A program made the position numbers and the translations under genes. Source: Candidatus Thorarchaeota archaeon (GTDB lineage: Archaea > Asgardarchaeota > Thorarchaeia > Thorarchaeales > Thorarchaeaceae). From it: a stretch of DNA of 64,000 nucleotides. Below, in pieces: positions 7,267 through 15,044 of the stretch. Positions within the stretch are counted from its first letter, which is position 1; each line of letters opens with the position of its first letter. The stretch is taken from positions 2,499,445-2,563,444 of the forward strand of contig CP070761.1 of the NCBI GenBank assembly GCA_020348985.1, given 5' to 3'. A model generated the notes under the pieces. That model searched no databases and had not been told where the DNA came from. It saw only the letters and a list, made by a program, of their open reading frames with translations.

Positions 7267-9573
7267 TTAGACTCTGAGGTAGTACTTCCGATTCATAATG
7301 TCTCCGAGGAATGAAAGGACTCTTCTGTCCACGAGAGAGACTGAGTCCATCATTCGAAGGGCACGCGTAATATTCGAGAAGACAGCATTGAGGTAGGGTT
7401 GAGCCTGGGCAAGTTCAGCCTCTTCCACCATTTCTAGGTAGTTGTCCGTGATCTTCATCAAACCCAGCCAATCTTCTGTGAGGATTAGATTGATCTCTTC
7501 GTCCCCAAGACTAGAAACTGCCTTCTCACTATCAATCCGGTCGATTTGTGCTCCGAATTGGCCTTCTAGAGCGAGCGCAAATCGCATCAGTGTTTCAGAG
7601 AACGATATGGCGGTGGCACGAATAAACTCTGATGATTCAACGTATTCGGTCTCTACAGCCCCTACCTCAATTAGAATGTTGGCTGCTTGATAAAGTCCGG
7701 TGGCTACTTCAGAATAGTCCCTGTTGTCGTAGTATGCCTTCAGAGTCTTGGCAATAGCGTTCTGTCCGTGCCAATACTGAGCAAGTAGATTGTCAGTCAG
7801 TTCTACTAGTTCTTCTACGGGAGAGAGTGAACGAACTCTGGCCTCCAGACTGATTGCCTGAAGATTCATCTTTCCTGAAGCGAGCGCGATCATGAGCCGT
7901 GCGGCGTCTGCCAGCACTGAATCCTCAGACACCACTTTGGCCGCACGGTCACGCAGAGTAGGCCACTGCTTATTGAGATATGGAACCACAAGTGACACGC
8001 CCTGAATGAAAATCGATTCTTCGTGATCTCGCGCGTCACTAAGCATTCTATCCATGTCTTCGAGAAGCCGCAGAATCTTCTCCGGCAGGGTCTTTCCGTG
8101 GCGAATCGTTAGCCACACTACATTGTACATTGAGATTGCGGCCTCTACAAAAGCACGGGGATCGGATGGAAACAGAGGGAAGTAGCTAACAAGGACCTCC
8201 CTAAGTGTTTCATACATCTCATCGTCAGTGCTCTCAAATGATCTCATCATTGAGAGAACTAGACCAATATGGCTTCCAAGTGCCTCCAGCTCTGAGATGT
8301 GTCCAGTCTGGAGGAGATCCTCTCTGATTCTGATTGCGTTTTGAAATGCCTCAATACCAATAGACCAGAACTCTGTCGAGTCATTAGAGAGACACACCCA
8401 GCCGATTGCATTCTCAACTCGTGCCATTTGGCAACGGATATCAAATCCAGACTGCTCAATTCTCTCCAGTGCCGACTTCGCTCTTGTCATGTACTCAATA
8501 CTGCGGGTAATGCTTCTATCGTCATCTAGCAATCCATGTGCAAAGCCAATTCCAGAGAGAGTCCGAAAAAGAAGGAGCGATTGGGAGACATCTAAATCCG
8601 TTTTGCTTTCGAAGACCTCCAGAGCGGCATTCAGTCGCGTAATCGCTTCGGGAACTGATTCCCTCCACCCATTTGCAAGAATGCTGGAGCCAATGACCAG
8701 ATGGGCCAACCCCAATCCATCCTTTGAAGACTCGCCTTCATCTAATACTTGCCTGAACATCTCCGCAGCATAATCGCCAAGAGTGCGTGCCCTCACATGA
8801 TCAACCGAATCGTCGCGGGTTTCATTGATGCTTAGAGCGAGAGTGATTGCCGCAAGATCGACCGAGCTATTGCGCTGTGTGGCCTCGGTTTCCAATCTCT
8901 TGAGAATAACACGAGCTTGGTCGTATATGCCCAACTCAGTAAGGACAGAAGACTCATCCAGAGAAACGTCGAAGTGTAAGTCATCGATGGACAGGTCCTT
9001 TGTTATCACCATCATTCGGTTCAGCAGTAGCTCTGCACCTTCGAAAAAGCTCGCTTCCGTCAATCTCGCTGTCAGATGGTGGACTTCCCTCAACGCCAAC
9101 CTAGTTGCTGCTTCGTGTCTCTTGTCAACGATGGCGTTGAGGGTCATCAGCACTTCATCTGCAAAGAATGGGAGAACCGGACGGAGGTTAAGCTCAAGGG
9201 CCATGTCAACTGATAGTGAGAGCTCGCCAAGGATGTCGAGAAGGACTTGTACTGCGGCCAGGTCGGGGAGAAGTTCGCTTTCTATCCGTCGGTAATCACT
9301 CGTGTATCTAGTATCTAGTAGCGCAAGCATCTCAGGCAGAACACGGTTCTCTTCAAAAGAAAGTCGGACTACTAGTTCTGTTAGCTTAGCACTTGCGATG
9401 CTTGGCCTCCTGAGTATGATCTCCTCGATAGCTCGAGCGCATTCAAACACAATGTCCGATTCGTCTGACCGTTTTATAGACATCCTTTGGATTGTTGAGA
9501 GTCCGTCGTCAAGGGAGAGAGTGCCACAGAGAATATCCCTCAATGTGACAATCAATACGGACTCCACTTTCAA
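7267..9573 (-). CDS. Long alpha-helical repeat (TPR-like) protein
   Basis: The protein has 768 residues and is almost entirely predicted helical. Pairs of amphipathic helices resemble a TPR-type solenoid, clearest around residues 230-480 (segments like AITRLNAALEVFES and GIEAFQNAIRIRED). There is no signal peptide, membrane segment or catalytic motif. It starts at TTG 9573 behind a GAGGG ribosome-binding match. A TATA-like ATTAAAAG near 9613-9621 upstream allows its own short leader. It is the last gene of a minus-strand group with two KaiC-like ATPases, a redoxin and Roadblock, so a scaffold role for those partners is plausible (inference). I do not recognise the family. Confidence 0.7.
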   Translation of the reverse strand: MKVESVLIVTLRDILCGTLSLDDGLSTIQRMSIKRSDESDIVFECARAIEEIILRRPSIASAKLTELVVRLSFEENRVLPEMLALLDTRYTSDYRRIESELLPDLAAVQVLLDILGELSLSVDMALELNLRPVLPFFADEVLMTLNAIVDKRHEAATRLALREVHHLTARLTEASFFEGAELLLNRMMVITKDLSIDDLHFDVSLDESSVLTELGIYDQARVILKRLETEATQRNSSVDLAAITLALSINETRDDSVDHVRARTLGDYAAEMFRQVLDEGESSKDGLGLAHLVIGSSILANGWRESVPEAITRLNAALEVFESKTDLDVSQSLLLFRTLSGIGFAHGLLDDDRSITRSIEYMTRAKSALERIEQSGFDIRCQMARVENAIGWVCLSNDSTEFWSIGIEAFQNAIRIREDLLQTGHISELEALGSHIGLVLSMMRSFESTDDEMYETLREVLVSYFPLFPSDPRAFVEAAISMYNVVWLTIRHGKTLPEKILRLLEDMDRMLSDARDHEESIFIQGVSLVVPYLNKQWPTLRDRAAKVVSEDSVLADAARLMIALASGKMNLQAISLEARVRSLSPVEELVELTDNLLAQYWHGQNAIAKTLKAYYDNRDYSEVATGLYQAANILIEVGAVETEYVESSEFIRATAISFSETLMRFALALEGQFGAQIDRIDSEKAVSSLGDEEINLILTEDWLGLMKITDNYLEMVEEAELAQAQPYLNAVFSNITRALRMMDSVSLVDRRVLSFLGDIMNRKYYLRV

Positions 9574-9648
9574 TACGCCCCTCTGATTTTACACGTCGCG
9601 GGCGGCCCTCGATTAAAAGTCTTCAGTAGGCATCCAGAGACTCTAGTT

Positions 9649-10371
9649 CTATTCTTGGCTGCTTTCGAGGATGAACTCGTGCCACTCACGAGATGCCTCG
9701 GTTCCGCGCATCCGCTCCATTCTGACGAAATGACCTGGGGGTGCGCTTGACTCATCAATGTTGAATCGTAGTACTGCGTCGGCAAGGTACGAAAATGTCG
9801 CGTAGGTCTTTTCATCATGAACTCCCTCTTCAAGTACATACATAATACTGTGTGAGCTTTGAGTGATTCTTCCACTTAGCCTTTGAACTGCTCGAGGCAT
9901 TGTAGCAGGATTTGAGTGGAGAATAAGAGTAGATAGACTGTCGACCACAATCCGGGCTACTACGAGGTCCTCAAGAACTTCAAACAACACAATGCCCAGC
10001 TCGCTGATGTCATCAACCTTTGTCAGAGACCTAGTTGAGCCAGCCATAGGAGCTCCCATTCGCTCGGAGTAACCATCTATGAAGACTAGTTTCCCTTCCT
10101 GCTCATACTTCTCAAGGGACCATCCATGACGACTCATATCATTCCTGATGACCCTGGGGGATACGTCTGTTGTCACAATAACTCCAGGGAAACCCTGTCG
10201 TAATCCATCGGCGATATAGGCCTCACCATACGTGGACTTCCCGGAACCAATAGGACCGACAAGCATGACTGATACTTGAGTCAACTGACCAAATTTGACA
10301 AGGTCGCCAATCATCGGCGTAGCAGTGGTCTTGTGCTCTTCCTCTTTGTCGGTCTGCTCCTTCTCACCCAA
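9649..10371 (-). CDS. KaiC/RecA-like ATPase, divergent
   Basis: This 240-residue single RecA-fold domain has Walker A GPIGSGKST (39-47) and a Walker B-like strand ARIVVDSLSTL. The layout matches the KaiC family (IRNDMSRHGW, as in KaiC IRRNM). The first 20 residues are charged and probably disordered. It lacks the usual KaiC opening TGIPGLDELI found in its neighbour, so it is the more derived of the pair. The start is TTG at 10371. It lies between another KaiC-like gene and the TPR-like gene in one direction. Such proteins act as ATP-driven signalling switches; the target here is unknown. Confidence 0.8.
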   Translation of the reverse strand: MGEKEQTDKEEEHKTTATPMIGDLVKFGQLTQVSVMLVGPIGSGKSTYGEAYIADGLRQGFPGVIVTTDVSPRVIRNDMSRHGWSLEKYEQEGKLVFIDGYSERMGAPMAGSTRSLTKVDDISELGIVLFEVLEDLVVARIVVDSLSTLILHSNPATMPRAVQRLSGRITQSSHSIMYVLEEGVHDEKTYATFSYLADAVLRFNIDESSAPPGHFVRMERMRGTEASREWHEFILESSQE

Positions 10372-10402
10372 ATCTCATGCCTCTTGATGCCTTCCAAATC
10401 TA

Positions 10403-11146
10403 TCATCCGGATCCTATCTCGCCCGGGAATACTCTGATTCCGTCCTCAGTTATTCTCATCGAATGGATGCGTGAGCTATGCTGAGAACCCCTCAATTTCA
10501 GTACTTCGATGGACCTTGACCTTGAGGTTTCACTGATCTTCTCATTATAGAGAACTATGACTCCTGAGGCAAGGAACGCCTCGATGTCAAATACTCCCAG
10601 TCCATCATGCTGTTCTGGAATCTCACTGGTCAATACTAGCGTCCGTCCTTCATCCGTCAGATGTGCTGCGAGTTTGAAGAACTCCTCTCTCAGAATGTCA
10701 CGACTCTTGAACTTGTATGCCATTATTGACAACGTGTCCAGCACGATTCTCTTAGCTCCAAGCTTCTTTACGTGATTCATGATGATTGCTTCTAGACCAG
10801 ATAGATCGAAGCTGGGATACTCGCCGATTGTGACTGGCGTGGCTTCTTTCGAGGGAGATAGGTCCACGACGGCTAGTTTGCCTTCTTCCTCCAGCTTCTT
10901 CAAGTCCATGCCAAAACGCAGCATGTTTCTCCGAATCATCTTCGGAGCCTCCTCCAAGGTCACTAGGACACCTGCCTCGTCGTACGTCACAGCTCCGTTG
11001 TATAGGAACTGTGTGGCCAGGATGCTCTTCCCTGTACCTGCTTTTCCCGCAACAAGGATTGTATCCCCTTTGGGAAATCCTCCTTCTATTAGCTCGTCCA
11101 GGCCGGGAATTCCTGTCTTGACACGTTCTATTGTGAATTCACTCAT
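10403..11146 (-). CDS. KaiC-domain ATPase
   Basis: This 247-residue single-domain KaiC homologue has the typical start TGIPGLDELIEGGFPKG, Walker A GKAGTGKS (34-41), Walker B KRIVLDTLS and the C-terminal region RSIEVLKLRGSQHS. It begins 3 bases after the upstream redoxin gene ends, so the two are very likely translated together. Archaeal single-domain KaiC proteins are linked to signalling and motility control, and phosphorylation or ATPase switching is assumed from the family. Its neighbours, redoxin and Roadblock, hint at redox- or GTPase-linked regulation (inference). Confidence 0.88.
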   Translation of the reverse strand: MSEFTIERVKTGIPGLDELIEGGFPKGDTILVAGKAGTGKSILATQFLYNGAVTYDEAGVLVTLEEAPKMIRRNMLRFGMDLKKLEEEGKLAVVDLSPSKEATPVTIGEYPSFDLSGLEAIIMNHVKKLGAKRIVLDTLSIMAYKFKSRDILREEFFKLAAHLTDEGRTLVLTSEIPEQHDGLGVFDIEAFLASGVIVLYNEKISETSRSRSIEVLKLRGSQHSSRIHSMRITEDGIRVFPGEIGSG

Positions 11147-11149
11147 TCT

Positions 11150-11476
11150 TCATACCTCGTTGGTTGTTACACGGACTCCCAGAATCATCTTCATGAGCAT
11201 CTCTGGCTCAGGGATACCGGTGATTGACAAGTTTCCTATCATGACTGTAGGCAATGCAAACACACCATACTCTTCTGCTGCCTCGGGAGTCTCGCTGACG
11301 TTGATTACTCTTAGCTTGAACGTTCCGGGTTCAAAGGTTTCAATGGTCTCTCGGACAACCTCCTCTGCACGCGGACAGAAAGCACAGGTATCCGACTTGA
11401 ACAGCACTATCTCCATAGTGTCTGAGTCTTCGACACCGTCTTCTGGGGCCTCATCACTTTCGGCCTTTTCCGCCAA
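11150..11476 (-). CDS. Thioredoxin/glutaredoxin-fold protein
   Basis: This 108-residue protein has the redox motif CAFCP (C31, C34) and the cis-proline segment LPTVMI in a thioredoxin fold. The first 20 residues are acidic and may be non-coding, since an in-frame ATG at residue 21 would give a compact 88-residue protein starting MEIVLFKSDTC. It is tightly packed ahead of the KaiC ATPase (3-base gap), which suggests joint action. It resembles the redoxin beside nrdD in size and motif but differs in sequence. Confidence 0.8.
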   Translation of the reverse strand: MAEKAESDEAPEDGVEDSDTMEIVLFKSDTCAFCPRAEEVVRETIETFEPGTFKLRVINVSETPEAAEEYGVFALPTVMIGNLSITGIPEPEMLMKMILGVRVTTNEV

Positions 11477-11567
11477 TGAGCTGAACTCCTGGACCAGTGA
11501 ACCTCAAGCAGAAGTGGGGCGACCTCTCTTGAATGTTTTGACAAAACTTCACGCGTATTCCTAGCAG

Positions 11568-11954
11568 CTACCGCTTGTACCGCATTATCTGTCGAATCGT
11601 TGTTGCGCCTTTGCCAATAGCGCGTGAGTGATAACGTACACTCTTTGGCATTATTGCGGCAACAAGAAGTGTCTGCTCGTCCCTCGACCCGATCTTTCGA
11701 ATGACCGCCTTGCCAGCACTGCATCTCACTACAATGTCCTTGACCTCTCCAAGCTCAAGGTCCTTCCGCATTCTCTCAACAGTCGAAGCAACATACCCTG
11801 ACATGGCTGCCACCACGTCCGGGTTTGTTCTTGGAGCCACGGCGTTTGCCATCGGCCAGCCGTCATCGCGAGAAAGGACAGAAGCATAGAATCCTCCTTC
11901 CTTGTTCATCTCTTCGAGAACCTTCGTGAGAGCACTGTAGTCAGGTCGCTCCAT
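11568..11954 (-). CDS. Roadblock/LC7-domain protein
   Basis: This 128-residue single Roadblock/LC7 domain has the characteristic strand ASVLSRDDGWPMA followed by a helix and a second sheet half. In bacteria (MglB) and eukaryotes such proteins bind small Ras-like GTPases as regulators or scaffolds. Two Rab-like GTPases lie within 2.5 kb and an MglA-like one at 57 kb, making a GTPase partner likely (inference). It is first in the minus-strand run leading to the redoxin, KaiC pair and TPR-like gene, and is divergent from the small GTPase at 12149. TATA-like TTATAAC near 12000 could drive it. Confidence 0.85.
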   Translation of the reverse strand: MERPDYSALTKVLEEMNKEGGFYASVLSRDDGWPMANAVAPRTNPDVVAAMSGYVASTVERMRKDLELGEVKDIVVRCSAGKAVIRKIGSRDEQTLLVAAIMPKSVRYHSRAIGKGATTIRQIMRYKR

Positions 11955-12148
11955 TTCAGACCCTCCGGCCTACTTGTCAGCCTCTCAATCACTCAGTGCC
12001 TTATAACAATTCATCGCATATTTCATTCAGCTCGTGCATAGGCGGCCAGAGCACCAATTCCAGACAGAGTTGTTTCAAGCAGTAGGAATGTCAGAAACAG
12101 CTTTTTAGGGGATGGCGCATTCGGGTCTTCAGGAAGGATTTGAGTATC

Positions 12149-12682
12149 ATGCCGGCCGATTACCGCTTCAAGTGCGTCATGATTGGAGATGGTGCTGTCG
12201 GCAAGACCGCCCTCACGGTTCGATTCACTGAGGGCCGCTTTGAAGCCGATTACAAGCGGACGATTGGCAGTGACTTTGCGGTCAAGAGAATTGAGCTGCC
12301 GGACATGGATGCTGGTGTGACGCTGCAAGTATGGGACCTTGCAGGTCAGCCAAGATTCGAGTTTGTACGTCAGTCATTCTATCGTGGCGCGAGAGGAGGG
12401 GTCCTTGTTTATGATGTCACTCGACGACGAACTTTCATGAACTTGGACAGCTGGAAGAAAGAGGCGTTCGATGCTCTTGGAACAGAGATACCTCTTGTAA
12501 TTGTGGCAAACAAGGTAGACCTAGCGGACAGCAGGGTAGTTCCGACTGAAGACGGACAGAAGTACGCGGATGAAAACGGGCACCTCTACGTAGAGTCTTC
12601 AGCCCTGACAGGCGAGAATGTTGAAGAAACCTTTGCCACCCTTTGCAGAAATCTGATTAGTCAGACCAAAGACAGTAGCTAG
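12149..12682 (+). CDS. Rab/Ras-like small GTPase
   Basis: This protein of about 177 residues has a full set of G motifs: GDGAVGKTAL (G1), the TIGSDF switch I threonine (G2), WDLAGQPRF (G3, with Gln), NKVD (G4) and SSAL (G5). It ends in KDSS, with no C-terminal Cys, so lipid anchoring as in eukaryotic Rabs is not indicated. ATG 12149 is preferred over TTG 12140 because an AGGAAGG ribosome-binding match lies about 11 bases before it. A TATA-like CTTTTTAGG near 12100 precedes it. Divergent to the Roadblock operon, it could act as its partner. Confidence 0.92.
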   Translation: MPADYRFKCVMIGDGAVGKTALTVRFTEGRFEADYKRTIGSDFAVKRIELPDMDAGVTLQVWDLAGQPRFEFVRQSFYRGARGGVLVYDVTRRRTFMNLDSWKKEAFDALGTEIPLVIVANKVDLADSRVVPTEDGQKYADENGHLYVESSALTGENVEETFATLCRNLISQTKDSS

Positions 12683-12696
12683 TTGACTAAGCCCAG

Positions 12697-13827
12697 TCAA
12701 TCCAGCTTTCGTGTTTTGCCCTTCAAGAGACCAAGCGCCTTCTTGCACTGCCATTGAATATAGAAGAGCCGCTTATCTTTGAGTGTCTCCTCATCGTACT
12801 GGCCTAGCAGACTCTCGTATTTCTCAATCAGCGCATCCTTCTGAGCCAGTTGGGGATCGCTCTCTATCTCTTTGAGGAGGCTCTCGAACGGAGCCAACAT
12901 CGATGCCAAATCCAAGACATCCCAGCGGAGTATTGCACCAGTTCCATCAGAGCTCAGGAATGAGTGCTCATCATGATACCATTCGAGACCATCAATCTCG
13001 CTGTCTGTTCTACCTTCACCCTCGATTGTGTAGTCCTCAGTCGACCATATGTATAGATCTTTGTCACTTGATCCTGACGCCAAGTATCTCCCGTCACTAC
13101 TGAAGGAAACGGCCCTTACTTCGTTCAGATGGCCTAGCAAGACTCGAGAGCCCTTCAGTGCACCACCCTGAGCGTCCCATATGATGATCGAATTGTCGGA
13201 GGATCCGGACGCCATTGTTGAACCGTCAGTAGTGAACCTGAGTGTATGAACTGCCGTCCTGTGGTCTTCATGCTTCTTAGTAGCCTTGCCGCTCGACGGA
13301 TTCCATTCGATAATGGTCGAATCTACAGAACCGGACACTATCCGGTTGCCGTTCGGATCCCAATCACAAGTCTTTACGTAAAGCGCGTGGCCTCTCAACG
13401 TGGCAAGTTCGCTGTAGTTTGACGTATCCCATATCTTCAGTGTCGTGTCGCCGCTTGCCGATACGAGTCTGTCACCATCAGGAGAAAAGGCAAGCGACAG
13501 AATTGGATAAGAGTGGCCCTCCAAGGTAGCGAGCAATTCTGCTGTTCTGATGTCCCAGAGCTTGACAACTCGACCGACGCTGCCACTGGCCACAATGTCC
13601 CCCTTTGGACTAAATGCAATCGATGTGCAAAGATGGTCGTCAGACATTCTTTGGATTTCTTCACAGTTCCTCGCGTCATAGAGTCGGATTGATTTGTCCT
13701 GAATTGCCGCAGCAAGCATCCTGCCGACTCTGTTCATGGCAAAACGTCTCGTAATCTCAGAGCCATGACTGGCGGCAGGTCTGAGCGTTTGGGGTTTGAG
13801 GAATAGGGATAACTCCTGCTCGGTCAT
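12697..13827 (-). CDS. WD40 beta-propeller protein
   Basis: Repeated WD40 units follow one another, each with GH near the start and a closing WD-type dipeptide (KLWDIRT, KIWDTSN, IEWNPSS, IIWDAQG, YIWSTED), enough for a seven-bladed propeller. A helical tail of about 80 residues follows. The ATG at 13827 is chosen because a TATA box (CTAAAAGG on the plus strand, 13876-13883) predicts transcription from about 13852, which excludes the upstream GTG at 13860. Such proteins are interaction platforms. It lies between two small GTPase genes, recalling a G-protein-linked scaffold (inference). Confidence 0.9.
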   Translation of the reverse strand: MTEQELSLFLKPQTLRPAASHGSEITRRFAMNRVGRMLAAAIQDKSIRLYDARNCEEIQRMSDDHLCTSIAFSPKGDIVASGSVGRVVKLWDIRTAELLATLEGHSYPILSLAFSPDGDRLVSASGDTTLKIWDTSNYSELATLRGHALYVKTCDWDPNGNRIVSGSVDSTIIEWNPSSGKATKKHEDHRTAVHTLRFTTDGSTMASGSSDNSIIIWDAQGGALKGSRVLLGHLNEVRAVSFSSDGRYLASGSSDKDLYIWSTEDYTIEGEGRTDSEIDGLEWYHDEHSFLSSDGTGAILRWDVLDLASMLAPFESLLKEIESDPQLAQKDALIEKYESLLGQYDEETLKDKRLFYIQWQCKKALGLLKGKTRKLD

Positions 13828-13910
13828 GATTCTGCATCCAGGGCCCGTTAACGTGGTCACGGCGTGGTGACCCTGCTAAAAGGCTTATGTTAGACGAACT
13901 GGATTGCGTG

Positions 13911-14477
13911 CTATACGAGTCCGCCTGACTCTAGAATCTTGATCGCAAGTTCCAAGAAAGCGGCCTCGACGTTGTGACCCGTCTTGGCAGATGTCTCAAG
14001 GAATGAAGTAATGACACCATGACCCGCTATCTTCTCAGCAAGACCTTTGCCTTCGTCGGTTGTAACGATAGTCTGTGCCATAACAGGGTTGTCCTTGAAT
14101 TGCTCTCGGAGATCGGTCTTGTTGGCTATGAGTACAACGGGAACCTTCTTACCCGCATTCGACCAACACTCATCCACCCAGTTCTGTATGTTGTCAAAAG
14201 AACCTCGCTCCACAACAGAGTAGACAGCCAAGGCTCCTTGGGCGCCCTTATAGAAGGTCGAGCGCACACTCTTGAAATGCTCCTGCCCTGCCAAGTCCCA
14301 AATCTGCACACTGACATCGTGACCTCCAGCAAGCTGCATCTTCTTCACGGCGAAGTCTGCACCGATGGTGAGGTGGTATTGTGCTCTGAATCCTTCGCCC
14401 ATGTAGGTACGTCTCAGGGAAGTCTTGCCGACGCTCCCGTCGCCCATGAGGACTATCTTGAATAGGGCAGTGACCAT
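13911..14477 (-). CDS. Rab-like small GTPase
   Basis: This 188-residue GTPase has GDGSVGKTSL (G1), TIGADF (G2), WDLAGQEHF (G3), NKTD (G4) and TSAK (G5), closely matching Rab/Ras. A longer insert sits between G4 and G5 (about residues 122-150). There is no prenylation-type Cys at the C-terminus. It is followed by the WD40 gene in the same direction after a 51-83 base gap, depending on the WD40 start. Its catalytic Gln in switch II is kept, so it should cycle normally, with the nearby Roadblock protein as a candidate regulator. Confidence 0.93.
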   Translation of the reverse strand: MVTALFKIVLMGDGSVGKTSLRRTYMGEGFRAQYHLTIGADFAVKKMQLAGGHDVSVQIWDLAGQEHFKSVRSTFYKGAQGALAVYSVVERGSFDNIQNWVDECWSNAGKKVPVVLIANKTDLREQFKDNPVMAQTIVTTDEGKGLAEKIAGHGVITSFLETSAKTGHNVEAAFLELAIKILESGGLV

Positions 14478-14732
14478 TTTGCGACCACCGATTTTCTACG
14501 AGCGGACAGGCGCTATTTGATGTTTCCGATGGAATGCCGTCCGATTCTTTGAAGAAACGAAAACGAACGCATCATATGAAAGTTGCGTGTTCAACTTCAG
14601 GGCAGAATACTTTCAGTAATCAGTCCGCCTCAGCATAGTACTTCCAGACCGACTTCCAACATGAGCAAAGGTCAGATTTGTTCGAGACTAGATATACTGT
14701 CTACCCAGTGTAGAGAACCCCCTCCCTCCCCT

Positions 14733-14741
14733 GCATATATC
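14733..14741 (+). promoter_or_regulatory. TATA box for the small protein-PolB2 operon
   Basis: GCATATATC is centred 23 bases before the ATG at 14760, so the message would be leaderless or nearly so. The 280 bases between 14478 and this box hold no other gene. Confidence 0.6.
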
Positions 14742-14759
14742 GAGTAACGGATTGCGAGG

Positions 14760-15044
14760 ATGAAAGCGTTGGGACGAACCGTAAGGACATTCAGAAATGC
14801 TGTTGATTCAGAGCAAGCCAGATGGCATGACTTCAGGCGCACACTCAGACCAGCTCATAGAGATCGCCTGGACCGGATTTTCGACTATGCACGAAAGTGT
14901 GCTGATGCGGGAACCATGATTGCATCAGCGAGAATTTCGGAAGTCGTCTTTATCTCCACGATGATGGAGATGCTCAGCGAGATTGACTCCCTCAAACAGA
15001 CAGTATCGGACCTCAAGAGCCAGACTGAGGAGACTGCTCCCTGA
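14760..15044 (+). CDS. Small helical protein coupled to PolB2
   Basis: The product has 94 residues. Residues 20-65 contain WHDFRRTLRPAHRDRLDRIF and ARKCADAG, followed by a short coiled coil (EIDSLKQTVSDLKSQTEE). The pattern is reminiscent of small uncharacterised proteins of haloarchaea and methanogens (memory-based, not searched). Its stop overlaps the next ATG (TGATG at 15042-15046), so it is translationally coupled to the polymerase-like gene and is probably a partner subunit (inference). Confidence 0.75.
   Translation: MKALGRTVRTFRNAVDSEQARWHDFRRTLRPAHRDRLDRIFDYARKCADAGTMIASARISEVVFISTMMEMLSEIDSLKQTVSDLKSQTEETAP

Noticed and set aside
8825-9295. A 156-residue plus-strand frame inside the TPR-like gene
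   Set aside because: Ser/Arg-rich shadow of the minus-strand gene, with no family features.
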